Assembly (NCBI RefSeq): GCF_038397725.1 | Contig: NZ_CP151634.1 | Span: forward strand, 1,736,001-1,800,000 | Origin: Microbacterium sp. LWO13-1.2 | Lineage (GTDB): Bacteria > Actinomycetota > Actinomycetes > Actinomycetales > Microbacteriaceae | Length of the DNA: 64,000 nt | Direction of reading: 5' to 3' | Part shown: positions 56,882 to 64,000 of the stretch, piece by piece | Layout of the letters: each line of letters opens with the position of its first letter | How positions within the stretch are numbered: position 1 is the first letter of the stretch | Program-made: the position numbers and the translations under genes | Notes under the pieces: model-generated | What the model was told of the DNA's origin: nothing | Database searches by the model: none | Seen by the model: the letters and a program-made list of their open reading frames with translations, nothing else

Positions 56882-58020
56882 CACGCATCTTCACGATGTC
56901 CCAGGACCGAGTGCAGACGACGGGAGGATATCTCAGCGCTGTCTCAGGGCCGACGACACTCGCTGTCGTCGCCGTCGCGGTGGCATTGGCAGTTGACAGC
57001 ATCACCGGCGGGACGCTCGAAGCGATCCTGGTATCCGGGCTCGTCTTCCTCTGCCTGACGGTCTCGCTTCAGGCCCTCATGGGCAACACGGGACTGATCT
57101 TCTTCGGCCAGTTCGCGTTCGTCGCGGTCGGCGCATACGTCTCGGGGGTGCTCACCGTTCCGGTCGCTTCTCGCGGCGCGCTCCTGCCCGATCTCCCGCC
57201 GTGGTTGGAAGAGCTCGAGGTGAGTTTCGGTGTCAGCATCCTGGCCGGCGCTCTCGCTGGCGCTGTGGTCGCGGCCATCGCGAGCCCTGTGCTGGTCAGG
57301 GTGTCCGGTCTGGCTGCCGCAGTGGTGAGCCTCGGCCTTCTGTTCATCGTCGGCGACATCATCCGCGAGTCGCCCTCGATCACGAGGGGCGCGATGATGT
57401 TCCCCGGTGTGCCCTTCGACACCAACCTCGGTGTCGCCGGACTCACGGTCGTGGTCATGACGCTGGCCGCTTCGGCGTTCAAGTTCTCCCGGTGGGGGCT
57501 GCAGGCGCGAGCCGGTCGTGATGACGCGGTCGCCGCAGAGTCGTCCGGTCTTTCCCAGACGCGGGTGAGGATGCCCGCGCTGGTGCTCGGTGGACTCCTG
57601 TCCGGCGCCGCCGGCGCTGTCTGGGCTCACTATCTGACGTCGTTCTCTCCGGCGACCTTCGGCATCGACCCCGCGATCGTGGTCGTCATCATGGCGGTGA
57701 TCGGGGGACTCAACAGCGTCAGCGGAGCCATCGCCGGCGCATCGATCGTCGTCATCTGGCAAGAGCTGGCGAGGCAAGTAGAGGGTGGTCTGCTGCTGTT
57801 CGGGACACAGCTTCCTCGTCTGCCGGAGTTCGGCACATTGACGCTCGGCATCGGCCTCATCATCGTGCTCGCCGTTCGGCCGCACGGACTACTGGGCTCG
57901 CGGGAGCTCCAGTTCCTGCGTCCGTCGCTGAGCCGCTCGTCGGCGTCCTCCGGCTCTCAGCCCGGAGTGCAGGGCGCGACGGATGACTTGCAGAACCAGA
58001 GAGGAAAGGATCAGAAGTGA
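56878..58020 (+). CDS. ABC transporter permease (LivM-like)
   Basis: A 380-residue membrane protein with about nine helices. LivM features include the segment LQALMGNTGLIFFGQFAFVAVGAY and the loop near LQARAGRDDAVAAESSG. The C-terminal 40 residues are polar Ser/Gln-rich. ATG at 56878 overlaps the LivH-like stop. Its TGA overlaps the oxidoreductase start. Confidence 0.88.
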   Translation: MTRIFTMSQDRVQTTGGYLSAVSGPTTLAVVAVAVALAVDSITGGTLEAILVSGLVFLCLTVSLQALMGNTGLIFFGQFAFVAVGAYVSGVLTVPVASRGALLPDLPPWLEELEVSFGVSILAGALAGAVVAAIASPVLVRVSGLAAAVVSLGLLFIVGDIIRESPSITRGAMMFPGVPFDTNLGVAGLTVVVMTLAASAFKFSRWGLQARAGRDDAVAAESSGLSQTRVRMPALVLGGLLSGAAGAVWAHYLTSFSPATFGIDPAIVVVIMAVIGGLNSVSGAIAGASIVVIWQELARQVEGGLLLFGTQLPRLPEFGTLTLGIGLIIVLAVRPHGLLGSRELQFLRPSLSRSSASSGSQPGVQGATDDLQNQRGKDQK

Positions 58021-59027
58021 ACAGAATCCGAATCGGAGCGATCGGCCTCGGCATGGTGGGCTCCGCGCAGGTGAAGACGATCGCACGCTCGGTCGGCGCA
58101 GGAGAGCTGGTGGCCGTCGCCGACGTAGACCAGGACCGAGCGCAGACCATCGCCGAGTCGCTGCCGGGTGATGTGAGAGTGTTCGCCACGGCGGAGGAAC
58201 TGATCGCCTCCGACGCGGTCGATGCGGTGACGATCGCGTCCAACGCCGAATCTCATCTCTCGCTCGTCCTCGCCTGCATCGAACACCGCAAGCCGGTGTT
58301 CTGCGAGAAGCCTCTCGCCCTCACCGCAGCGGACTGCGAACTGATCGTCGACGCGGAGGTCCGCGCCGGACGGCGTTTCGTCCAGGTGGGGTTCATGCGC
58401 CGCTACGACGCGGCATTCGTCGATCTCAAGAACGCGGTCGACACCGGGGATCTCGGCGAGGTCGTGTCGTTGCAGTTCGTCCACCGGGCCGCAGACGTCC
58501 CGTCGAGCGTCGGTTCGTCCGCTCACACGACGGAGGCGGTCGTGCACGAGGCAGACAGCACTCGGTGGCTCCTGGACGACGACATCGTAGAGGTGCGGGT
58601 CACCGGCAACGGTGGGCGGTTCGGGCTCGACGAGTGGCTGGATCCGCAGTTCTTCTACTTCCGCACCGCACGCGGCGTCATGATCTACTCCGAGGTCTTC
58701 CTGCACGCGACCTACGGCTACGAGATCGGATGCGATGTCGTCGGTCGCTCGGGAGTGGCTCGTCTCACGAACTCGCCGCCCGTCGCGGTGAGCCTGGACT
58801 TCCGCACGGCGGGTGTGCGGGAGAAGGACTTCACCGTCCGGTTCGGTGACGCCTACCGGCGTGAGCTCGAGGTCTGGGCTGCAGACGCGGTCCAGGGCAT
58901 CGTGAGCGGACCCAACGCCTGGGACGGCTACTGCGCGGCTGCGGTGACCGATGCTTGCCTGGAATCCCTACGCAGCGGTACCCCGGTCCAGGTTCAGACA
59001 CGTACGCGCCCTCCGCTCTACGGATGA
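58017..59027 (+). CDS. Gfo/Idh/MocA-family oxidoreductase
   Basis: A 336-residue NAD(P)-dependent dehydrogenase. The N-terminal Rossmann fold has GAIGLGMVGSAQ (GxGxxG) and the later FCEKPLAL (EKP) motif. The C-terminal domain is the usual beta-sheet sandwich. GTG or ATG at 58017 overlaps LivM stop. It may act on a polyol, sugar or inositol-like moiety of the imported compound. Confidence 0.85.
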   Translation: MNRIRIGAIGLGMVGSAQVKTIARSVGAGELVAVADVDQDRAQTIAESLPGDVRVFATAEELIASDAVDAVTIASNAESHLSLVLACIEHRKPVFCEKPLALTAADCELIVDAEVRAGRRFVQVGFMRRYDAAFVDLKNAVDTGDLGEVVSLQFVHRAADVPSSVGSSAHTTEAVVHEADSTRWLLDDDIVEVRVTGNGGRFGLDEWLDPQFFYFRTARGVMIYSEVFLHATYGYEIGCDVVGRSGVARLTNSPPVAVSLDFRTAGVREKDFTVRFGDAYRRELEVWAADAVQGIVSGPNAWDGYCAAAVTDACLESLRSGTPVQVQTRTRPPLYG

Positions 59028-59084
59028 TCCGCAGCGCGGTCGGTCCTGTTCATCAAGTGCCGGAAGGCGGTCCAGATGGTGAGA

Positions 59085-60857
59085 TCAGCGGCCGGCCGCG
59101 TAGCCCTGCATGCCGCGAGCGTTCGCCGCGGCTACCAGCATCCCGTCCTCCCGGAATCCTGCCGCGCTGATCCTGCCGAGCGTCCACGGGGCCCCCACGA
59201 CGAGCTCGTGTCCGCGCGCGCGAAGGTCCGTCAGGACGTCGGCTCCCAGCGAAGCTTCGGCCACGAGCCCGAGGGGAGTGAAGCTTCGCGGGAAGAACGA
59301 AGACGGCATGTGCGTCGAGTGCCAGGTGGCGGCGTCGATGGCTTCTTGCAGGTTCATCTTGTGGACCAGCAGGTTCAGCAGGAAGGGAACAGTCCACTGG
59401 TCCTGCTGGTCTCCTCCCGGAGTGCCGAACGCGAGAAAAGGAGCACCATCGCGAAGGAGCATGCCGGGGCTCAGCGTCGTCCGAGGACGCTTCCCCGGAG
59501 CGATCGAGTTGGGCAGGCCGGATTCCAACCAGAACATCTGCGCTCTGGTCGGAAGCGAGAACCCCAGACCGGGGACCACCGGAGAGCTCTGCAGCCACCC
59601 ACCGCTGGGAGTGGCGGCGACGACGTTTCCCCAGCGGTCGACGACGTCGAGATGACACGTGTCTCCGCGAACCGTTCCCATGCTTCGCACCGTCGGTTCG
59701 CCTGTTCCGGCGCCGCCCTGGGCGCGCTCGCGGAAGATCTCGGGCGACAGGCGTGGGTGTCGACCGCCCGGAGAGCCGGGCCGCAACTCGCTGGAGGCGT
59801 GCGAGGTGACGAGCGCCGCACGTTCGCGGGCGTACGAGTCCGAGAGAAGATCATTCAGGGGAACATCGACGAAGTCAGGATCGCCGTAGAACGCCTCCCG
59901 GTCCGCGAAGGCGAGCTTCGCCGTCTCCGCGACGGTGTGCACCATCTGCGCCGAGCCGGGATCACCGATGTCTTGGTGCGCCAGCATGGCGAGCTGCTGC
60001 AGCAGAACAGGCCCCTGCCCCCACGGGCCGGTCTTCGCGACGGTGACACCGGCGAACTCGACTGTCGTCGGAGCCTCCCACGTGGGTTCCCAGCGCGCGA
60101 GGTCGTCGGCGGTGAGCAGACCGGCGTGGTCTTTACCTGTCACATCTCTGACCGGCTGTCGCATGAAGGCGTCGATCCGCTCGGCGACGAACCCGCGGTA
60201 GAAGACGTCGCGCGCACGGGCGATCACCGCCTCCCGAGTTCCCCCGCCTCGCGTCGCCTCAGCGACGATGCGTTCGAGGGTGTCCGCGAGCTGCGGATTG
60301 CGGAATCTGGCACCGGCGGCGACATGCCGATCAGAACCCAGATAGACCTCGGCAGACGACGTCCAGTGATCGGAGAACAAGTCGGACACCGACTCGATCG
60401 CCGCGACCGCGTCGGGAATCAGGGGGTAGCCATCCCGCGCGTATCCGATGGCGAATCGCGTGATGCGCTCGAGCGGAAGCGTGCCGTGACGTTCGAGCAT
60501 GCTCATCCACGCCCCGAACGAGCCCGGCACGACGGCGGCGAGGTGTCCGGTTCCGGGGATGACGTCGAGCCCCAGATCCGTGAACGCCGCGCTCGTCGCT
60601 GCCGCGGGGGCGGGCCCCTGTCCGCACAGAACCCAGGGCGTGCCGGACTTCGCATCGAAGCCGATGATCGGCGTGTCCCCGCCCAGCCCGTTCAAGTGCG
60701 GTTCGACCACGTGCATCAACAGTCCGGCGGCGGCGGCGGCGTCGAACGCGTTTCCCCCCTCTTCGAGCACCGCCATGCCTGCTGCCGATACGAGCCAGTG
60801 AGTCGAGGCAACCATGCCGAACGTGCCGACCAGTTCAGGACGAGTGGTGAAGCGCAT
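59085..60857 (-). CDS. Gamma-glutamyltranspeptidase family protein
   Basis: A 590-residue Ntn hydrolase. The large-subunit block GNAFDAAAAAGLLMHVVEPHLNGLGGD is typical. The nucleophile Thr400 (first residue of the small subunit after self-cleavage) is in RGDTCHLDVVD; most homologues have Thr-Thr-His there, this has Thr-Cys-His. FGTPGGDQQDQW near the end is also family-like. ATG at 60857 is preferred, with AAAGGGAT upstream. No signal peptide is seen, so it appears cytoplasmic. It may hydrolyse gamma-glutamyl conjugates imported by the Liv-type systems on both sides. Confidence 0.85.
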   Translation of the reverse strand: MRFTTRPELVGTFGMVASTHWLVSAAGMAVLEEGGNAFDAAAAAGLLMHVVEPHLNGLGGDTPIIGFDAKSGTPWVLCGQGPAPAAATSAAFTDLGLDVIPGTGHLAAVVPGSFGAWMSMLERHGTLPLERITRFAIGYARDGYPLIPDAVAAIESVSDLFSDHWTSSAEVYLGSDRHVAAGARFRNPQLADTLERIVAEATRGGGTREAVIARARDVFYRGFVAERIDAFMRQPVRDVTGKDHAGLLTADDLARWEPTWEAPTTVEFAGVTVAKTGPWGQGPVLLQQLAMLAHQDIGDPGSAQMVHTVAETAKLAFADREAFYGDPDFVDVPLNDLLSDSYARERAALVTSHASSELRPGSPGGRHPRLSPEIFRERAQGGAGTGEPTVRSMGTVRGDTCHLDVVDRWGNVVAATPSGGWLQSSPVVPGLGFSLPTRAQMFWLESGLPNSIAPGKRPRTTLSPGMLLRDGAPFLAFGTPGGDQQDQWTVPFLLNLLVHKMNLQEAIDAATWHSTHMPSSFFPRSFTPLGLVAEASLGADVLTDLRARGHELVVGAPWTLGRISAAGFREDGMLVAAANARGMQGYAAGR

Positions 60858-61306
60858 CGTGGTGATCCCTTTCTGACTCCGCGTCGTGTGGAGTTCCTTG
60901 CCCGGCCGTCGTGAACGGTAGGCGGTCGAACTTTTTTGATCGTATACGTAACGCTTCAGAATGCGCGAGAGGCGTTTGGTGTGCATTGCGCGAGAAGTCG
61001 GTAGTCCGGGCGGCTCTGGCGCCCCGCACTGATCTTCGTTGTTGCGCGGATGGCGAGTATTCTTTTGCTGCTGACCAGGCAAAAATGCGTGCAACTGTCA
61101 TGCGGCAATCTGCGAGGGACGCGGTCGATCGAATCGCGACCATAACGTGACAATTGCCCTCTTGTCCTCGGGGGCATGTTGCGGCTACCTTGGCGACACC
61201 GAGAAGTCGTATACGAACATGATTGTCGGCTTGCTCTCGGACAGGCGTCCCGGCCTGGCGTTTCCTGCTCAACTGCAATGCCCGACAGAAAGTGAGTAAG
61301 CGAACC
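60858..61306. promoter_or_regulatory. Divergent promoter region with two TCGTATACG boxes
   Basis: About 450 bases between the gamma-glutamyltranspeptidase and second LivK-like genes. TCGTATACG occurs at 60940-60948 and as the full palindrome TCGTATACGA at 61207-61216. GntR-family regulators often bind GTATAC-centred palindromes, so one regulator may control both genes. No regulator gene is in reach. Confidence 0.5.
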
Positions 61307-62515
61307 ATGAGATTTTCGACACGAACGATTGCGGCCGTCAGCGTCGCGGCGGTCTCCGCTCTAGCGCTGGCCGGGTGCGTCGCCAGCGCCGCCGCTCCGG
61401 GTGGCTCCGGTGACGGCGGCAACTCGAAGACCATCCTTCTCGGCGCGGCGGTGGCCGAGACCGGCTTCATGTCCGTCGTCGACCTGCCGGCGATCAACGC
61501 CCTGAAGATCGCCATCGATCAGCTCAACGAAGACGGCGGTATCGACGGAACACCCGTCGAGCTCCGCATCATCGACACCGGCTCGGACCTCGACAAGTAC
61601 GCACCGGCCAGCCAGCAGCTCGTCGACGCGGGTGCCAAGGCGATCATCCTCACCTGCGACTTCGACCTCTCCAGCCCGGGAGCCCTCGTCGCCGAGCAGG
61701 CGAACGTCCTCAGCATCTCTCCCTGCATCGGCGACGCACTGTTCGGCCCGGCGAGCGGCCTCAACCTCGCCTTCTCGATGGGCAACTCGACGATCGGCGA
61801 GGGCGTCGTTTTCGCTGAGTTCGCCGAGAGCAAGGGATGGAAGAATGCCGTCTTCCTCACCGATACGACGCTGAAGTACACGCAGAGCCAGTGTGAGATC
61901 GCACGCAAGCGATTCACGGAACTCGGTGGCACCGATGTGGGCAGCTTCGACTACGTGCAGGGCAGCAGCATCCCCGAGATCGTGTCGAAGATCTCGGGAG
62001 GCACGACTCCCGATGTGGTATTCAACTGCGGCTACAACCCCGGCGGAGCCCAGGTCGCCAAAGACCTGCGTGACGGCGGCATCGATGCTCCCATCGTCTC
62101 CGGCTTCGGCATGGACGGGACGTTCTGGCTCGACGCGATTCCCGGGCTGAGCGACTACTACGTGACCACGTACGTCTCGACGACGGGCGACGACCCCGAC
62201 CCCAAGGTCAACGAGTTCGCCAACTTGTACGAGAAGACGTACAACGAGCGGCCGGTCACCGGCAGCTTCGTCGCCGGTCCGTCGGTTCTCGAAGCGCTCG
62301 TCAAGGGTCATGAGATCGCAGGAAGCTGGGACGGCGACAAGCTGGCCGAAGCCTTCCAGACCTTCAAGGATGAGAAGTTCCTGGTCGGAGACACGACTTT
62401 CACCTCCGATCTGCACATCGGTGTCGACCGGCCGCAGAGCGTGTTGGTGGTCAAGGACGGGACGCTCGAGTTCCTCGAGCGCCGTGCCCCCGAGAAGATC
62501 GACGTCAATGGTTGA
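61307..62515 (+). CDS. Second branched-chain-amino-acid-type binding lipoprotein
   Basis: A 402-residue lipoprotein with signal peptide ending in the lipobox LALAGC. The mature part has the LivK-type layout (INALKIAIDQLNEDGGIDGTPVELR). It diverges from the gamma-glutamyltranspeptidase. Its stop lies inside the ATPase gene start (8-base overlap). It is distinct from the first LivK-like protein, so a different ligand is likely. Confidence 0.88.
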   Translation: MRFSTRTIAAVSVAAVSALALAGCVASAAAPGGSGDGGNSKTILLGAAVAETGFMSVVDLPAINALKIAIDQLNEDGGIDGTPVELRIIDTGSDLDKYAPASQQLVDAGAKAIILTCDFDLSSPGALVAEQANVLSISPCIGDALFGPASGLNLAFSMGNSTIGEGVVFAEFAESKGWKNAVFLTDTTLKYTQSQCEIARKRFTELGGTDVGSFDYVQGSSIPEIVSKISGGTTPDVVFNCGYNPGGAQVAKDLRDGGIDAPIVSGFGMDGTFWLDAIPGLSDYYVTTYVSTTGDDPDPKVNEFANLYEKTYNERPVTGSFVAGPSVLEALVKGHEIAGSWDGDKLAEAFQTFKDEKFLVGDTTFTSDLHIGVDRPQSVLVVKDGTLEFLERRAPEKIDVNG

Positions 62516-63299
62516 CATCCGCCCTGTTCCGGGAGTCGGGCACGAAGGCGCCCGGCTCCTGGGCCGCGGAATCACACGATCCTATAAAGGCGTGAAAGCG
62601 CTGAACGATGTCAACATCGAGATCCCTCGCGGCCGGGTCACCGGACTGATCGGTGCGAACGGCGCCGGAAAGTCGACGCTTGTCAACATCCTTAGCGGAT
62701 ATGACCGGCCGGACGACGGCGTCATCTCGATCGACAGCGAAGAGATCGCCCGCGAGTCGGCGCAGCGGAGGACTCGCCGAGGCATTGCGCGGACGTTCCA
62801 GCACGGACACCTCTTCCCCCGGCTCACCGTCATCGAGAATGTTGAGGTGACGGCGCTGGCGTGCGGACTGTCGCGCGCGAAAGCACGTTCCCTCGCCACC
62901 GACGTACTGACAGAGTTCCAGCTCGAGGAGTGGGCGCTGCACGAGGCGGATCACCTGCCTCACGGTGTCGAACGGCGTCTCGGGGTGGCGCGGGCTCTCG
63001 CGACTCGGCCTCGCTGGGTCTTGTTCGACGAGCCGGCTGCCGGCTTGAACGAAGGCGAGGCGCAGCACTTCCGCGAGACGATGCGCGCGCTCGCGGCAGG
63101 TGGTATCGGCGTTCTTCTGATCGATCACAACATGCCCTTGGTCTTCGGCAGCTGCGACCACATCTTCGTGCTGGGCGCGGGTCGCAACGTCGTCGACGGC
63201 ACGCCGGATGAGATCCGTCACGACGAGCGCTTGGCGACGTCGTACCTGGGCAACGCCGCCCGCCAGATCGCCGAAGGAGGAGCCGATGTCACAGCCTGA
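62508..63299 (+). CDS. ABC transporter ATPase (LivG-like), second system
   Basis: A 263-residue ATPase with Walker A GANGAGKST, Walker B VLFDEPAAGLNEGE and His switch IDHN. ATG at 62508 overlaps the binding-protein stop. The Q-loop and DHLPHGVERRLGVARAL signature are LivG-like. It is followed by the second ATPase, whose start overlaps its end. Confidence 0.88.
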   Translation: MVDIRPVPGVGHEGARLLGRGITRSYKGVKALNDVNIEIPRGRVTGLIGANGAGKSTLVNILSGYDRPDDGVISIDSEEIARESAQRRTRRGIARTFQHGHLFPRLTVIENVEVTALACGLSRAKARSLATDVLTEFQLEEWALHEADHLPHGVERRLGVARALATRPRWVLFDEPAAGLNEGEAQHFRETMRALAAGGIGVLLIDHNMPLVFGSCDHIFVLGAGRNVVDGTPDEIRHDERLATSYLGNAARQIAEGGADVTA

Positions 63300-64000
63300 C
63301 GCGGAACGAGTACTCACGGTATCGGGCCTGCGCGTCGCCTACGGGGGCGTTCCCGCCGTATCCGACGTGAGCCTGCATGTGAACGCCGGGGAACTGGTGG
63401 GAGTCATCGGGCCGAACGGAGCCGGCAAGTCGTCGACTCTGCTCGGAATCGTGAACGCGGTGCGATCCGAGTCCGAGGAGACCAGCCTGCGGGGCGTCGA
63501 CTTGCGGCGCATGGCCCCCGAGCGCGCCGCACGGTCCGGGCTGGCGCTGGTGACCGAGGGGCATCACATCTTCGGACGGCTGAGCGTCCGCGACAACCTG
63601 CGACTGGGAACCACCGCGCGCCGTGATCGCAAGGGGCTCAAGGACGACCTGGAGTGGGTACACGATCTCTTCCCGATCCTCGCGGAGTTCGCAGACCGCC
63701 CCGCCGGGCTCCTCTCCGGAGGACAACAGCAGCAGCTCGCGATCGGGCGGGCGCTGCTGGCTGCTCCGACTCTGCTCGCCCTCGACGAGCCCTCTCTGGG
63801 GCTTTCGCCGACCGCGGTCGACACCGTCTTCGCCGCCATCGAAAGCGTCTGCGCTCGCGGCACGGCCGTTCTTCTCGTTGAACAGCGCGCCCAGCAGACC
63901 GTGGCCACGGCGACCAGAACCTACGTGTTGAGCGAAGGACACATCACCATGACACTCTCCCCGACCGATGCGGATGACTCCGCGCTGCTCATGAAGGCGT
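63286..64000 (+). CDS. ABC transporter ATPase (LivF-like), second system, truncated by window edge
   Basis: The frame from ATG 63286 stays open to the last base, giving at least 238 residues. It has Walker A GPNGAGKSS, signature LLSGGQQQQLAIGRAL and Walker B LLALDEPSLGLSP. GGAGG lies upstream. Permease genes should follow to the right, outside the window. Confidence 0.9.
   Translation, partial: MSQPDAERVLTVSGLRVAYGGVPAVSDVSLHVNAGELVGVIGPNGAGKSSTLLGIVNAVRSESEETSLRGVDLRRMAPERAARSGLALVTEGHHIFGRLSVRDNLRLGTTARRDRKGLKDDLEWVHDLFPILAEFADRPAGLLSGGQQQQLAIGRALLAAPTLLALDEPSLGLSPTAVDTVFAAIESVCARGTAVLLVEQRAQQTVATATRTYVLSEGHITMTLSPTDADDSALLMKA

Noticed and set aside
1..64000. Integrase, rep gene, tRNA-linked attachment sites
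   Set aside because: None seen; so plasmid and integrated element cannot be told apart from this window.

Overview
This window comes from a high-GC actinobacterium. Gene order, GTG/TTG start use and protein style fit Microbacteriaceae, probably Microbacterium or a close relative; this is an inference from sequence style, with no rRNA or tRNA in the window to confirm it. No CRISPR array or integrase was seen. It reads as chromosome-like catabolic DNA alternating with accessory and conjugative DNA.

1-7 kb is accessory: a zeta-type toxin with a small partner (the toxin P-loop has Arg in place of the usual Lys), a two-gene coiled-coil operon of unknown function, and a PD-(D/E)XK-like nuclease candidate. 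7-15 kb is a glycoside-use locus: an MFS transporter with a GH2 glycosidase, a divergent LacI regulator, then a TetR regulator divergent from a GH3 glycosidase. A perfect inverted repeat lies between the last two. 15.1-18.8 kb is a decayed TniA/TniB transposon: an intact serine resolvase, broken transposase and ATPase genes, and a second broken resolvase. 18.8-21.3 kb holds a SIR2-like NADase candidate with a membrane-anchored coiled-coil partner, a possible defence pair.

21.6-47.5 kb looks like a conjugative element split in two. A MobF relaxase/helicase sits behind a repeat-plus-hairpin block that could be oriT. After a 10.5-kb carbohydrate cargo (two esterases, MFS, sucrose-phosphorylase-like GH13, PucR-type regulator, alpha/beta hydrolase, sugar ABC importer) comes a tight 13-gene minus-strand transfer operon: 97-aa ORF, VirB8/TcpC-like protein, M23 peptidase, VirB2-like, VirB6-like, SCO6880-like, VirB4-like, ParA-like, coupling protein, HNH, hypothetical protein and SSB. 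An ArsR-like regulator diverges from it over a 9-bp perfect palindrome that encloses the probable leaderless promoter.

47.7-64 kb looks chromosomal: a TauE/SafE permease, a GTP-type PEP carboxykinase fused in frame to a flavin-reductase-like domain, a cyclase plus metallo-beta-lactamase-fold pair, and two branched-chain-amino-acid-type (Liv) ABC importers flanking a Gfo/Idh/MocA oxidoreductase and a gamma-glutamyltranspeptidase. The second importer runs off the right edge. The most unusual items are the PEPCK-flavin reductase fusion, the SIR2/membrane pair, the candidate oriT, the cargo lodged between the mobilisation and secretion modules, and the uncharacterised coiled-coil operon.
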